Source: Actinocorallia populi
Lineage (GTDB): Bacteria > Actinomycetota > Actinomycetes > Streptosporangiales > Streptosporangiaceae
Assembly (NCBI RefSeq): GCF_002995495.1
Contig: NZ_PVZV01000010.1
Coordinates: 186,001 to 250,000 of the forward strand
Length of the DNA: 64,000 nt
Reading direction: 5' to 3'
Shown here in pieces: positions 10,463 to 20,183 of the stretch. Under the pieces are notes generated by a model. That model was not told where the DNA came from. It did not search any database and saw only the letters and a program-made list of their open reading frames with translations. Positions within the stretch are counted from its first letter, which is position 1. Every line of letters begins with the position of its first letter. The position numbers and the translations under genes are program-made.

Positions 10463-10502
10463 CCTCGGGCAGCTGATTTTGCCGAAAAGTTGACGTTTGG
10501 GC

Positions 10503-10549
10503 GGTCCTTCCCGAGCATCGGACTGTGCATCCGTGACTCGGGAAGGACC
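10503..10549 (+). promoter_or_regulatory. 13-bp perfect inverted repeat covering the DoxX ribosome site
   Basis: GGTCCTTCCCGAG at 10503-10515 is the exact reverse complement of CTCGGGAAGGACC at 10537-10549, with a 21-base loop. The right arm contains GGAAGG, the Shine-Dalgarno sequence of the gene starting at 10555. In RNA the arms would pair and hide the ribosome site; in DNA the same repeat could be an operator. A TTGACG at 10490-10495 could be a -35 element. Confidence 0.55.
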
Positions 10550-10554
10550 CCGCC

Positions 10555-11247
10555 ATGCGCACCCGCCCGGCCCATGACGTCATCGCCCTGCTCGCCCGGT
10601 GCGCGGTGGGCGTCGTCTTCCTCGTGCACGGCTGGCAGAAGGTGGAGGACGGCGTCAACACCACCGCCGCGTCCTTCGACGCCATGGGCGTGCCCCTGGC
10701 CAAGGCCGCCGCCGTCTACGCCACCTTCGTGGAGCTCCTGGGCGGCGCCGCCCTCATCGCCGGGCTGGGCCTCCCCCTCGTCGGCACCCTGCTCTTCCTG
10801 GACATGGCGGGCGCCTTCGCCTTCGTCCACTACGGCCGGAACCTGACCGGCCCCGAGGGCTCCGAGCTGGTGCTCGTCCTGGCGGCGGCCTCCCTTCTCT
10901 TCGCGGCGGGCGCGGGCGGGCGGCTCACCGTCGACCACGCCCTGTCCGTCCACCGGCGCCGCACCGCCGAACTCGCCGAGGACTTCCCCCTCCCGCCCGA
11001 CACCGACGAGACCCCGGGCGGCGGCCCGCACCCCGGACCGGCCGCCCCGCCCGCCGTCTCCCCCGCCGAGAGCACCGCCGCCGGCGGGAAAACCGCCGCC
11101 GTGCCCGCGGCCTCCCCCGCCGGGAGCGCTTCCGGCGGCGACACCGTCCCCGAGCTCCCCCTTCCCGCTCCCGGCGACGTCATGGTCGCGGGCCAGGCCT
11201 CCGGCGACGTCCCGGTCGCCCGAAGCCGGAGGAAGAAGCCGAGCTGA
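10555..11247 (+). CDS. DoxX family membrane protein with long Pro/Ala tail, 230 aa
   Basis: Residues about 5-125 form the four-helix DoxX domain, recognisable from LLARCAVGVVFLVHGWQKV at the start and FVELLGGAALIAGLGLPLVG in the middle. The remaining roughly 100 residues are a low-complexity Pro/Ala/Gly/Ser tail ending in RSRRKKPS, probably cytoplasmic. DoxX proteins are linked to quinone/thiosulfate oxidation or redox stress, but most are uncharacterised. The GGAAGG ribosome site lies in a hairpin arm (10503-10549). Confidence 0.85.
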   Translation: MRTRPAHDVIALLARCAVGVVFLVHGWQKVEDGVNTTAASFDAMGVPLAKAAAVYATFVELLGGAALIAGLGLPLVGTLLFLDMAGAFAFVHYGRNLTGPEGSELVLVLAAASLLFAAGAGGRLTVDHALSVHRRRTAELAEDFPLPPDTDETPGGGPHPGPAAPPAVSPAESTAAGGKTAAVPAASPAGSASGGDTVPELPLPAPGDVMVAGQASGDVPVARSRRKKPS

Positions 11248-11255
11248 CGGCCTCC

Positions 11256-11271
11256 CCCGCCGTGCGGCGGG
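11256..11271. terminator. Short GC hairpin between convergent genes
   Basis: CCCGCC at 11256-11261 and GGCGGG at 11266-11271 flank a GTGC loop. It lies between the end of the DoxX gene and the end of the convergent dehydrogenase gene. The stem is only six pairs and there is no U-tract, so the call is weak. Confidence 0.3.
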
Positions 11272-11320
11272 TTCCGGGAGCGGCCGGACCCGTGCCCGGA
11301 CCCGTGCGGGGTGCGGTGGA

Positions 11321-12175
11321 TCAGGTGAAGGAGGCGAAGTAGGAGGCCGCCATGTCCTCGGCGCCGTGCCCTTCGGCGGCGGCCTTGCGGAAGCGTTCGG
11401 CGCCCGCGGCGGCGAGAGGGAGGCTGATGCCCGCCTCCCGGGCGGCGGACAGGATCAGTTCGGTGTCCTTCTCGGCGGTGTCGACCGCGAAGCTGGGGGT
11501 GAAGTCGCGCGAGCGGATCGCCGCGGCCTTCAGATGGAGGTAGCCGGCGTCCAGGCTTCCGCCCGAGACGGCGTCCAGGAAGTCGTCGGGGTCGACGTCG
11601 AGCGCCTCGGCCAGCGAGATGGTCTCGGCGACCCCGTGGTTGAGCAGGAGCACCCAGTTGTTGATCACCAGTTTGAGGCGGGTCGCGCGGCCCGGCTCGG
11701 TGCCCACCCAGAGCGTCCTGTGGCCGATCGCCCGGAAGACCGGATCCAGCGGGGTCCGCGCCTGCTCCGGCCCGGCGGCCAGGACGACGAGCTCGCCGCG
11801 CTCGGCCGGCCGGCGGGTGCCCAGGACGGGGGCGTCCACGTAGACGGCGCCGTTCTCCCGTGCGAAGTCCGCCAGGACGGGGGCGTCCTCGATCGCCGCC
11901 GTGGACGACTGCACCCACAGCGCGCCGGGACGCAGCTCCGGCGCGGCCTCCCGCATGACCGCCAGCGCCGTCTTGCCGTCGAACAGCGCGGTCTGCACCA
12001 CCTCGGCGCCCGCGACCGCCCCGGCCGGGGTGTCCATGACCACCGCGCCGTCCCCGGCCAGCGGCGCCGCCTTCTCCCGCGTCCGGTTCCAGACCCGGAC
12101 GCGGTGCCCCGCGCGTGCCAGATTGCGCGCCATGGCCGCGCCCATGATCCCGGTGCCCAGTACGGCGACTTCCAC
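11321..12175 (-). CDS. NAD(P)-dependent beta-hydroxyacid dehydrogenase family protein, 284 aa
   Basis: The N-terminus VEVAVLGTGIMGAAMARNLARAGH is a Rossmann dinucleotide-binding motif of the 3-hydroxyisobutyrate/6-phosphogluconate dehydrogenase superfamily, followed by NRT (NADP preference). The substrate-binding segment DAPVLGTRRPAERGEL corresponds to the family's conserved DAPVSGG motif, and RLKLVINNWV carries the catalytic Lys region. It is about 285 residues, the length of HIBADH-type enzymes and far shorter than Gnd. GTG at 12175 begins directly at the fold and follows a G-rich stretch; an upstream ATG at 12217 has no ribosome site. Confidence 0.85.
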   Translation of the reverse strand: MEVAVLGTGIMGAAMARNLARAGHRVRVWNRTREKAAPLAGDGAVVMDTPAGAVAGAEVVQTALFDGKTALAVMREAAPELRPGALWVQSSTAAIEDAPVLADFARENGAVYVDAPVLGTRRPAERGELVVLAAGPEQARTPLDPVFRAIGHRTLWVGTEPGRATRLKLVINNWVLLLNHGVAETISLAEALDVDPDDFLDAVSGGSLDAGYLHLKAAAIRSRDFTPSFAVDTAEKDTELILSAAREAGISLPLAAAGAERFRKAAAEGHGAEDMAASYFASFT

Positions 12176-12344
12176 GTCCCCCACCCCCTTCCTGGCACTT
12201 TCCCGTGATCTCGTCATGTGACACGAAAGTCCCGAGCGGTTACGCTGGTTCCCGAAGTGCCCTTCTGGGGATAGGTGTGCCGGGAAGTCTGGTCGGCGAT
12301 GTCCTTGTCGTTCGCCGTTGTGCCACCAGAGCCTTGGAGCCTCC

Positions 12345-13586
12345 ATGCGCCTCCCCTTCACCAGGTCCGCCACGCCCTCCGCCAAGGAGCCGCAGAACGG
12401 CGGGAACGGCAGCAGCCGGGTGGGGGATCTGGGCGACTTCCTGCGGGAGGAGACCACCGGCGGCAGGCTGCTGCTCGCCGCGACGCTCGTGGCCCTGCTG
12501 TGGGCCAACCTCGCGCCCGGCACCTACGAGCGGCTCTGGGGCCTGGAGCTCGGCCCCGACTGGGCGCACCTGCACCTGTCGCTCTCCCACTGGGTCGCCG
12601 ACGGGCTGCTGGCCGTCTTCTTCTTCGTGGCGGGCATGGAGGTCAAGCGCGAGCTGACCGTGGGCGAGCTGGCGGGCTGGCGGGCCGCCGCGCTCCCGCT
12701 GCTGGCGGCCGCCGGAGGCATGCTGGTGCCCGCGCTGGTCGCACTGGGCGTCTCCCGGGGCGCGGCCGCCGAGGGCGGGGCGTGGGCCATCCCGGTGGCC
12801 ACCGACATCGCCTTCGCGCTGGGGGTGCTGGCCCTGGCGGGCTCCGCGCTGCCCAGCGGGGTGCGCGTCCTGCTGCTGTCCATGGCCGTGATCGACGACC
12901 TGGGCGCGATCGCGCTCATCGCCCTCCTGTTCACCCAGGGGTTCAGCCTGCTGTGGTTCCTGGGCGGGATCGCCCTGTGCGGCCTGTACTGGCTGGCCCA
13001 CCGCCGCCGGTGGACGTCCCCGGCGCTGATGATCCCGCTGGCGGTGGCGGCGTGGGTCTGCATCCACGCCAGCGGCGTGCACGCCACCGTCACCGGCATC
13101 CTGCTGGGCCTGCTCACCCCGGTGGTCGCCCGCGCCGGCGAGAAGGAGTCCCCCGCCGAGCGGCTGGAGCACCGGCTGCACCCGGTCTCGGCCGGGTTCA
13201 TCGTGCCGCTGTTCGCCCTGGCCGCCGCCGGGATCGGCCTGGGCTCGCTCGGCGACACCGTCCGCGACCCGGTCGCCCAGGGCGTCTTCTTCGGCCTGCT
13301 GGTCGGCAAGGTGGTCGGGGTGTTCGGCGGCGCCTGGCTGGCCGTGCGGCTGCGGCTGGGCGAGCTGCCCGGCGGCATCGGCTGGGCCGACGTGCTGCCG
13401 GTGGCGGTCCTGGCCGGTATCGGGTACACCGTCTCCCTGCTGGTCTCCCAGCTGACCAACGACGACCCGGACGCGGTGGCCCGCTCCTCCACCGCGGTGC
13501 TGGCCGCCTCGCTCCTGGCCTCGCTGCTGGCCCTGGTCCTGCTGAGGCTCCGGTCCCGCGCCCATCACGAGGGCTCCTCCTCCTGA
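12345..13586 (+). CDS. nhaA: Na+/H+ antiporter NhaA, 413 aa
   Basis: NhaA-type antiporter with about 11-12 transmembrane helices. The diagnostic segments are present: FFFVAGMEVKRELTVGEL near residue 100, and IPVATDIAFALGVL with the sodium-binding Asp pair region VIDDLGAIALIALLF near residue 180. It exchanges internal Na+ for external H+ and helps keep pH and sodium balance. ATG at 12345 is preferred because GGAG lies six bases upstream. It precedes the potassium uptake pair trkH/trkA, so this stretch groups monovalent cation transport. Confidence 0.93.
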   Translation: MRLPFTRSATPSAKEPQNGGNGSSRVGDLGDFLREETTGGRLLLAATLVALLWANLAPGTYERLWGLELGPDWAHLHLSLSHWVADGLLAVFFFVAGMEVKRELTVGELAGWRAAALPLLAAAGGMLVPALVALGVSRGAAAEGGAWAIPVATDIAFALGVLALAGSALPSGVRVLLLSMAVIDDLGAIALIALLFTQGFSLLWFLGGIALCGLYWLAHRRRWTSPALMIPLAVAAWVCIHASGVHATVTGILLGLLTPVVARAGEKESPAERLEHRLHPVSAGFIVPLFALAAAGIGLGSLGDTVRDPVAQGVFFGLLVGKVVGVFGGAWLAVRLRLGELPGGIGWADVLPVAVLAGIGYTVSLLVSQLTNDDPDAVARSSTAVLAASLLASLLALVLLRLRSRAHHEGSSS

Positions 13587-13643
13587 TCCGGAACGTCGGT
13601 GATTGTTGATACCTTCGTCGCCGACAGTTCGAAGGGGGAGACC

Positions 13644-13682
13644 GTGACACCGGTGCCGACCAGGACCGACGGGCCGGATTGA
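13644..13682 (+). CDS. 12-codon leader peptide upstream of trkH
   Basis: A GTG at 13644 preceded by the strong ribosome site AAGGGGGAG opens a frame of 12 codons (VTPVPTRTDGPD) that ends in TGA at 13680-13682, two bases before the trkH ATG at 13685. The trkH start itself has no good ribosome site, so translation of the leader could feed ribosomes into trkH by termination-reinitiation. No regulatory residues stand out. Confidence 0.45.
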   Translation: MTPVPTRTDGPD

Positions 13683-13684
13683 CG

Positions 13685-15013
13685 ATGCCGGTCCTCAGAC
13701 ATCCGGCGCAGATCATCGTGGGCGGGTTCGCGTTCGCGATCCTCGTCGGAACGCTCCTTCTCCTGCTGCCGGTCTCCACCACCGACGAGGCGGCGGCCAC
13801 CCCGCTGACCGCGCTGTTCACCGCCACCTCGGCGATCTGCGTGACCGGCCTGATCCTGGTGGACACCGAGACCCACTGGTCCACGTTCGGCGAGATCGTG
13901 CTCATGGCGCTGGTCCAGGTGGGCGGGCTCGGCATCATGACACTGGCCACCCTGTTCGCGCTGCTGGTCTCCGGCCGGGTGGGGCTGCGCGCCCGGCTGC
14001 TCGCCCAGGCCGAGACCAAGACGCTGTCGGCCTCGGACGTGCGGCGCGTGGTGCGCAATGTGGTGATCTTCAGCCTGGTGTCGGAGGCCCTGCTCACCGC
14101 GGTCCTGACACTGCGCTTCATGCTCGGCTACGGCGAGGGCTTCGGCCGCGCCCTCTACCTGGGCGCCTTCCACGCGGTCTCGGCGTTCAACAACGCCGGA
14201 TTCGCCCTGTGGCCCGACAGCCTCGTGCGGTTCGCCGCCGACGTCTGGATCTTCCTGCCGATCGCGCTCGCCGTGGTGATCGGCGGGCTCGGCTTCCCCG
14301 TGGTGTTCGAGCTGGCGCGCTCCTGGCGGCGGCCGAGCCGCTGGTCGGTGCTGACCAGGATCACCCTGGGGGTGACGGTCACACTGCTGGTGCTGGGCAC
14401 CGCGACTTTCACGATCTTCGAGTGGAACAACCCCGGCACGTTCGGCGCCCTGCCTCAGTCCCAGCGGGTGGCGGCGGGCTTCTTCACCGCCGTCATGCCG
14501 CGCTCGGGCGGGTTCAACCTCATCGCCATCGAGGAGATGCGCTCGGAGAGCTGGCTGGTCACCGACATCCTCATGTTCATCGGCGGCGGCAGCGCCGGCA
14601 CCGCCGGCGGGATCAAGGTCACCACCTTCGGGCTGCTGGCCTTCGTCATCTGGGCCGAGCTGCGCGGCGAGGACCAGGTCAACGTCGGCCACCGCAGGGT
14701 GCCCGGCTCGGTGCAGCGCCAGGCGCTGACGATCGCGCTGCTGGGCGTCGGGCTGGTGGCCGCGGGCACCTTCGCGCTGCTGTCGATCTCCCGGCTGACC
14801 CTCGACCAGGCCGTCTTCGAGGTGATCTCGGCGTTCGGCACCGTCGGGCTGTCCCTGGGCGCCACCACCTCGGTGCCCACCTCGGGGCAGGCCATACTCG
14901 TGGCGCTGATGTTCATCGGCAGGGTCGGGCCCGTCATGCTCTTTTCCGCACTGGCCATGCGGGAACGTACCCGTCATTACGAACTACCCGAGGAGCGACC
15001 GATCGTTGGCTGA
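13685..15013 (+). CDS. trkH: TrkH family potassium uptake protein, 442 aa
   Basis: Membrane subunit of a Trk/Ktr-type K+ channel. The four-fold pore-loop layout is visible: TATSAICVTGL near residue 55, AFNNAGFAL near 170, MPRSGGFNLI near 275 and SAFGTVGLSLG near 385 are the selectivity-loop segments. Start chosen at ATG 13685 since homology begins there; see the leader peptide. The stop region overlaps the trkA start by eight bases, so the two are one transcript and complex. Confidence 0.92.
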   Translation: MPVLRHPAQIIVGGFAFAILVGTLLLLLPVSTTDEAAATPLTALFTATSAICVTGLILVDTETHWSTFGEIVLMALVQVGGLGIMTLATLFALLVSGRVGLRARLLAQAETKTLSASDVRRVVRNVVIFSLVSEALLTAVLTLRFMLGYGEGFGRALYLGAFHAVSAFNNAGFALWPDSLVRFAADVWIFLPIALAVVIGGLGFPVVFELARSWRRPSRWSVLTRITLGVTVTLLVLGTATFTIFEWNNPGTFGALPQSQRVAAGFFTAVMPRSGGFNLIAIEEMRSESWLVTDILMFIGGGSAGTAGGIKVTTFGLLAFVIWAELRGEDQVNVGHRRVPGSVQRQALTIALLGVGLVAAGTFALLSISRLTLDQAVFEVISAFGTVGLSLGATTSVPTSGQAILVALMFIGRVGPVMLFSALAMRERTRHYELPEERPIVG

Positions 15014-15665
15014 CAGAGACAACCTCCCCGTGGTGATCATCGGTCTCGGCCGGTTCGGCAGCTCGCTGGCACTGGAGCTGACCCGGCTGGGCACCGAGGT
15101 GCTGGCGATCGACCACCGGCCCAAGATCGTGCAGTCGCTGGCGGGCGAGATCACCCAGATCGTCACCGCCGACGCCACCGACCTGCAGGCCCTGCACCAG
15201 CTGGGCATCCCCGACTTCCAGCGCGCCATCGTGGCCATCGGCAGCGACATCGAGGCCAGCATCCTCACCACCTCCCTGCTGGTGGAGGTGGGCGTGGAGA
15301 ACATCTGGGCCAAGGCCATCAGCCGCCAGCACGGCCGCATCCTGGAGCGCATCGGCGCCACCCACGTGGTCCTGCCCGAGCACGACATGGGCGAGCGCGT
15401 CGCCCACCTGGTCAGCGGCCGGATGCTCGACTACGTGCAGATCGACCCGGACTTCGTGCTGGTCAAGACCCACCCGCCCCGGGAGCTCGTCGGCGTCCCC
15501 CTCGCCGAGACCCGCCTGCGCCGCAAGCACGGCGTCACCATCGTCTGCGTCAAGAGCAAGGGCGAGGACTACACCTACGCCACCCCCGACACCGTCCTGC
15601 AGTACGGCGACATCATCCTCGTCGTGGGCCCCACCGCCAAGGTCGAGCGCTTCACGGCCCTGTGA
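15006..15665 (+). CDS. trkA: TrkA/KtrA-type regulatory subunit (RCK domains), 219 aa
   Basis: Cytosolic gating subunit. The N-terminal RCK-N domain has a Rossmann nucleotide-binding motif VVIIGLGRFGSSLA followed by an acidic residue (LAIDHRP), and the C-terminal part (about 135-219) is the RCK-C domain ending GDIILVVGP. It binds adenine nucleotides (or c-di-AMP in RCK-C in some Gram-positives) and gates TrkH. The start is a TTG at 15006 with GAGGAG ten bases upstream; it overlaps trkH. Confidence 0.92.
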   Translation: MADRDNLPVVIIGLGRFGSSLALELTRLGTEVLAIDHRPKIVQSLAGEITQIVTADATDLQALHQLGIPDFQRAIVAIGSDIEASILTTSLLVEVGVENIWAKAISRQHGRILERIGATHVVLPEHDMGERVAHLVSGRMLDYVQIDPDFVLVKTHPPRELVGVPLAETRLRRKHGVTIVCVKSKGEDYTYATPDTVLQYGDIILVVGPTAKVERFTAL

Positions 15666-15809
15666 ACCCCGCAGCGGGCCCCGCACGGTCCGCCCCTTCC
15701 CCTGGGGGACAGGTCCCTCGCGGGTCGGCCCGCCCGGCCGGACACCGCGCCACCGCGGCCCGTCCAGGCCGGGGATGAAAGACCGTCCGCCGAGACACAC
15801 GCGAAAGGC

Positions 15810-15844
15810 AGGACCCCGGCCCCTCGTAGAGGGGCCGGGGTCCT
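15810..15844. terminator. Strong 16-bp hairpin, bidirectional terminator
   Basis: AGGACCCCGGCCCCTC (15810-15825) pairs perfectly with GAGGGGCCGGGGTCCT (15829-15844) around a GTA loop. It sits between the convergent trkHA and suf transcripts, 15 bases from the sufT stop and 145 from the trkA stop, so it probably stops both. Confidence 0.8.
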
Positions 15845-15859
15845 GTGACGCGGGATCCG

Positions 15860-16249
15860 TCAGACGTTGAAGCCGAGGGCGCGGAGCTGCTCGCGGCCGT
15901 CTTCGGTGATCTTGTCGGGGCCCCACGGCGGCAGCCAGACCCAGTTGATCTTCAGCTCGTCGACGAGGTCGGCGGTCGCGCTCTGCGCCTGGTCCTCGAT
16001 CACGTCGGTCAGCGGGCAGGCGGCGCTGGTGAGCGTCATGTCGACGGTCAGCAGCCGGTGGCCGTCCTGCTCGGCGAGGTTGACGCCGTAGACCAGGCCG
16101 AGGTCGACGACGTTGATGCCCAGCTCGGGGTCGACGACGTCGCGCAGGGCCTCGAGGATCTGCTCCTCCTCGTCGGAGCCGCCGGTCAGCGCGTCGAGGA
16201 CCGCCTCCTCCGCCGTCTCGGCGGGGGTCTCCGCCTTGATCTCGCTCAT
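15860..16249 (-). CDS. sufT: SufT-like metal-sulfur cluster assembly factor (DUF59/MIP18 family), 129 aa
   Basis: MIP18/DUF59 protein: after an acidic N-terminal tail (about 40 residues), the domain has the conserved DPELGINVVDLGLVY, the DMTLTSAACPLTDVI segment with the conserved Cys, and ends VWLPPWGPDKITEDGREQLRALG. It assists Fe-S cluster maturation or transfer. GGAGAGGA precedes the ATG at 16249, which overlaps the sufU stop by four bases (ATGA). It is the last gene of the suf operon, directly before the terminator. Confidence 0.88.
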   Translation of the reverse strand: MSEIKAETPAETAEEAVLDALTGGSDEEEQILEALRDVVDPELGINVVDLGLVYGVNLAEQDGHRLLTVDMTLTSAACPLTDVIEDQAQSATADLVDELKINWVWLPPWGPDKITEDGREQLRALGFNV

Positions 16250-16710
16250 GATGTCCTCTCCAGGGTCCGGGCGGTGGCGTCCTTCCAGGCCATCCAGCCG
16301 AGCAGGGCGCACTTGACGCGGGCGGGGTACTTGGAGACTCCGGCGAACGCGACCGCGTCCTCCAGGACCTCCTCGTCGGGCTCGAGCTCGCCCCGCGACT
16401 GCATGAGCGCGAGGAACTCCTCGCTCAGGCGCATCGCGTCCTTGACGGAGCGGCCGATGATCAGTTCGGTCATGACCGAGACGCTGGCCTGGCTGATCGA
16501 GCAGCCCTGGCCCTCGTACGACACGTCCGCGATCGTGGAGTCCTCACCGGCGCCGCCGGCGTTCTCCAGATGCACCCGCAGGGTGATCTCGTCACCGCAG
16601 GTCGGGTTCACGTGGTGCACCTCGGCCTCGTACGGCTCCCGCAGCCCGCGGTGCTGCGGGTTGCGGTAGTGGTCCAGGATGATCTCCTGGTACATCGATT
16701 CCAGCTGCAC
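16246..16710 (-). CDS. sufU: SufU, sulfur-transfer/scaffold partner of SufS, 154 aa
   Basis: SufU has the three conserved Cys: C38 in NPTCGDE (with Asp40), C70 in EGQGCSIS and C134 in VKCALLGW, which bind zinc in the Gram-positive family and accept persulfide from SufS. The 18-residue insertion typical of SufU against IscU is present between the second and third Cys. A GTG at 16710, five bases past the sufS stop, fits the common actinobacterial N-terminus better than the ATG five codons on. It overlaps sufT. Confidence 0.9.
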   Translation of the reverse strand: MQLESMYQEIILDHYRNPQHRGLREPYEAEVHHVNPTCGDEITLRVHLENAGGAGEDSTIADVSYEGQGCSISQASVSVMTELIIGRSVKDAMRLSEEFLALMQSRGELEPDEEVLEDAVAFAGVSKYPARVKCALLGWMAWKDATARTLERTS

Positions 16711-16714
16711 TTGT

Positions 16715-17980
<1,266 letters not shown>

Positions 17981-18727
17981 TCAGACGCCTGCCTTCGTGT
18001 ACTTCTCGTAGCCCTCGGCCTCGAGCTCGTCGGCCAGCTCGGGACCGCCCGCCGCGACGATGTGGCCGTCGGCGAAGACGTGCACGAAGTCCGGCTTCAC
18101 GTACCGCAGGATGCGGGTGTAGTGGGTGATGAGCAGGACGCCGGTCTCACCGGCGGCGCTGAAGCGGTTGACGCCCTCGGAGACGACCTTGAGCGCGTCG
18201 ACGTCCAGGCCGGAGTCGGTCTCGTCCAGCACCGCGATCTTCGGCTGGAGCATCTCCAGCTGGAGGATCTCGTGGCGCTTCTTCTCACCGCCGGAGAAGC
18301 CCTCGTTGACGCTGCGCTGCGCGAACGCCGGGTCCATCTGCAGCTCGGCCATGCGCTCCTTGAGCTCCTTGGAGAACAGCCGGAGCTTGGGCGCCTCGCC
18401 CCGCACCGCGGTGACGGCGGTGCGCATGAAGTTGGACACCGAGACCCCGGGGACCTCCACGGGGTACTGCATCGCCAGGAACAGCCCGGCGCGCGCCCGC
18501 TCGTCCACCTCCATCGCCAGGACGTCCTCGCCGTCCAGGGTGACGGAGCCGGACGTCACGGTGTACTTCGGGTGGCCCGCGATGGCGTAGGCCAGGGTGG
18601 ACTTGCCGGATCCGTTCGGGCCCATGATGGCGTGGGTCTCCCCCGCCTTCACCGTCAGGTTGACGCCCTTGAGGATCTCCTTGTCGGCGACCGTCACGTG
18701 CAGGTCGCGGATCTCCAGCGTGGCCAT
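17981..18727 (-). CDS. sufC: SufC, ATPase of the Fe-S assembly complex, 248 aa
   Basis: Soluble ABC ATPase. It has Walker A MGPNGSGKSTLAYA near residue 35, the family-specific signature FSGGEKKRHEIL, Walker B IAVLDETDSGLDVDAL and the H-loop LLITHYTRIL. SufC binds SufB and SufD, and ATP hydrolysis opens the complex for cluster assembly. The ATG at 18727 has GGGGAG eight bases upstream, and the Rieske gene stops two bases before it. Confidence 0.94.
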   Translation of the reverse strand: MATLEIRDLHVTVADKEILKGVNLTVKAGETHAIMGPNGSGKSTLAYAIAGHPKYTVTSGSVTLDGEDVLAMEVDERARAGLFLAMQYPVEVPGVSVSNFMRTAVTAVRGEAPKLRLFSKELKERMAELQMDPAFAQRSVNEGFSGGEKKRHEILQLEMLQPKIAVLDETDSGLDVDALKVVSEGVNRFSAAGETGVLLITHYTRILRYVKPDFVHVFADGHIVAAGGPELADELEAEGYEKYTKAGV

Positions 18728-18729
18728 GT

Positions 18730-19062
18730 TCAGGACTCCCCATATTCGGACGGCTCGTCGAGGTTCACATAGACCCCGCCGTCCTCGATCTTCACTCGGT
18801 AGGTGGGCACCGCCTGCGTCGCGGGCGGGCCGGTGGGCTTGCCGGTGCGCAGGTCGAAGCAGGACCCGTGCAGCCAGCACTCCAGTGTGCCGTTGTAGAC
18901 CTCGCCCTCGGACAGGGCGACGGCGGCGTGCGAGCACAGGTCGTTCATCGCGTAGACCTCGCCGCCGGACCTGACCACCACGACGGGCGTGCCGTCGATG
19001 TCGGCGGCCAGCGGCGCCTCGTCGGGCAGCTCGGCCAGCGGGCAGACCTTCACGAAGCTCAT
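18730..19062 (-). CDS. Rieske-type [2Fe-2S] ferredoxin in the suf operon, 110 aa
   Basis: Small soluble Rieske protein of bacterial biphenyl-dioxygenase ferredoxin type. The cluster ligands are C43-S-H45 and C62-x2-H65 (CSHAA and CWLHGSCF). It may supply electrons for cluster assembly or for a dioxygenase; its fixed place between sufD and sufC in actinobacteria favours the first. The start ATGA overlaps the sufD stop (19059-19062). A C-terminal tail ends SEYGES. Confidence 0.9.
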   Translation of the reverse strand: MSFVKVCPLAELPDEAPLAADIDGTPVVVVRSGGEVYAMNDLCSHAAVALSEGEVYNGTLECWLHGSCFDLRTGKPTGPPATQAVPTYRVKIEDGGVYVNLDEPSEYGES

Positions 19063-20183
19063 TTGGCGAGCTCCACGTCGATCGCCGCCTCCACCCGCTC
19101 GCGCACCTCTTCGACCTCGATCTGCTGCACCAGCTGGCCCAGGAAGCCGCGCACGACCATGCGCTTGGCCTCCGCGGCCGGGATGCCGCGGGCCTGCAGG
19201 TAGAACAGCTGCTGGTCGTCGAGCCGTCCCGAGGCCGAGGCGTGGCCGGCCCCGGCGACCTCGCCGGTGAGGATCTCCAGGTTCGGCACGGAGTCGACCC
19301 GGGTGCCGTCGGTCAGCACCAGGTTGCGGTTGAGCTCGTAGGTGTCGGTGCCCTCGGCCTCGGCGCGGATGACGACGTCGCCGATCCAGACCGTGTGGGC
19401 CTCCTCGCCCTGCAGCGCGCCCCGGTAGTCCACCCGGGAGCGGCAGTTCGGCACCGAGTGGTCGGCCAGCAGGCGGTGCTCCAGGTGCTGCCCGGCGTCC
19501 ACGAAGTACACGCCGTACAGCTCGGCGTCGCCGCCCTGCCCGTGGTAGGAGACCGACGGGCGGATGCGCACCAGGTCGCCGCCCAGGGTGACGTTGAAGC
19601 CCCGGAAGCTCGCGTCCTTGGCCAGGTGGGCGTGCTGGTGCGAGACGTGCACCGTGTCGTCGCGCCACTCCTGCAGCGAGAGCACCTTCAGCGAGGCCTG
19701 CTCGCCGATGACGAACTCCACGTTGTCGGCGTAGGTGGCCGAGCCGGTGTGGTCCAGGACCAGGGTGGCCGAGCCGAACGCCTCGACGATCACCGTGAGG
19801 TGGCCGTAGGCCGCCTGCTCGGCGCTCTCGCCGCGCAGGCGCACGGTGATCGGCCGCTCCACGGATGCCTCCCGCGGCACGGTGATCACCGTGGCGGTGG
19901 TGAAGGAGCTGTAGGCCTGGGCGGAGATCCGGTCGGTCGGGGTGTAGCCGGAGCCGACCCGCGGGTCGCCCCGTCCGACGGACTCCACGCGCACCTCGGG
20001 ATCGGCGTTGACCTCGACGACCACCTTGCCGTCGCCGACGGCGGTGCCGTCGTGCAGGCCGCGCAGGCGGTTGAGCGGCGTGAAGCGCCACTCCTCCTCG
20101 CGGCCGGTCGGCACCGCGAAGTCCGCGACATCGTAGGACGCCTTCTCCGACAGGGTGGAGACAGGCTTGACATCCAGGCCCAT
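19059..20183 (-). CDS. sufD: SufD, Fe-S assembly scaffold subunit, 374 aa
   Basis: SufB/SufD family beta-helix protein. The N-terminus has PTGREEEWRFTPLNRLRGL, a diagnostic SufD segment, and the C-terminus has GHASASGRLDDQQLFYLQARGI and a final MVVRGFLGQ segment. It pairs with SufB and SufC. The ATG at 20183 shares one base with the sufB stop (TGATG), so translation is coupled. A clear four-base overlap joins it to the Rieske gene. Confidence 0.93.
   Translation of the reverse strand: MGLDVKPVSTLSEKASYDVADFAVPTGREEEWRFTPLNRLRGLHDGTAVGDGKVVVEVNADPEVRVESVGRGDPRVGSGYTPTDRISAQAYSSFTTATVITVPREASVERPITVRLRGESAEQAAYGHLTVIVEAFGSATLVLDHTGSATYADNVEFVIGEQASLKVLSLQEWRDDTVHVSHQHAHLAKDASFRGFNVTLGGDLVRIRPSVSYHGQGGDAELYGVYFVDAGQHLEHRLLADHSVPNCRSRVDYRGALQGEEAHTVWIGDVVIRAEAEGTDTYELNRNLVLTDGTRVDSVPNLEILTGEVAGAGHASASGRLDDQQLFYLQARGIPAAEAKRMVVRGFLGQLVQQIEVEEVRERVEAAIDVELAK

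Noticed and set aside
11321-12175. 6-phosphogluconate dehydrogenase (gnd) identity for the dehydrogenase
   Set aside because: The protein has 284 residues and a DAPVLGT segment of the 3-hydroxyisobutyrate dehydrogenase group; it lacks the Gnd C-terminal domain and is far from zwf.
13587-13684. Riboswitch (for example c-di-AMP) ahead of trkH, and a glycine or THF riboswitch ahead of glyA
   Set aside because: The gaps are short (98 and 137 bases) and I see none of the conserved helices or loops of those classes.
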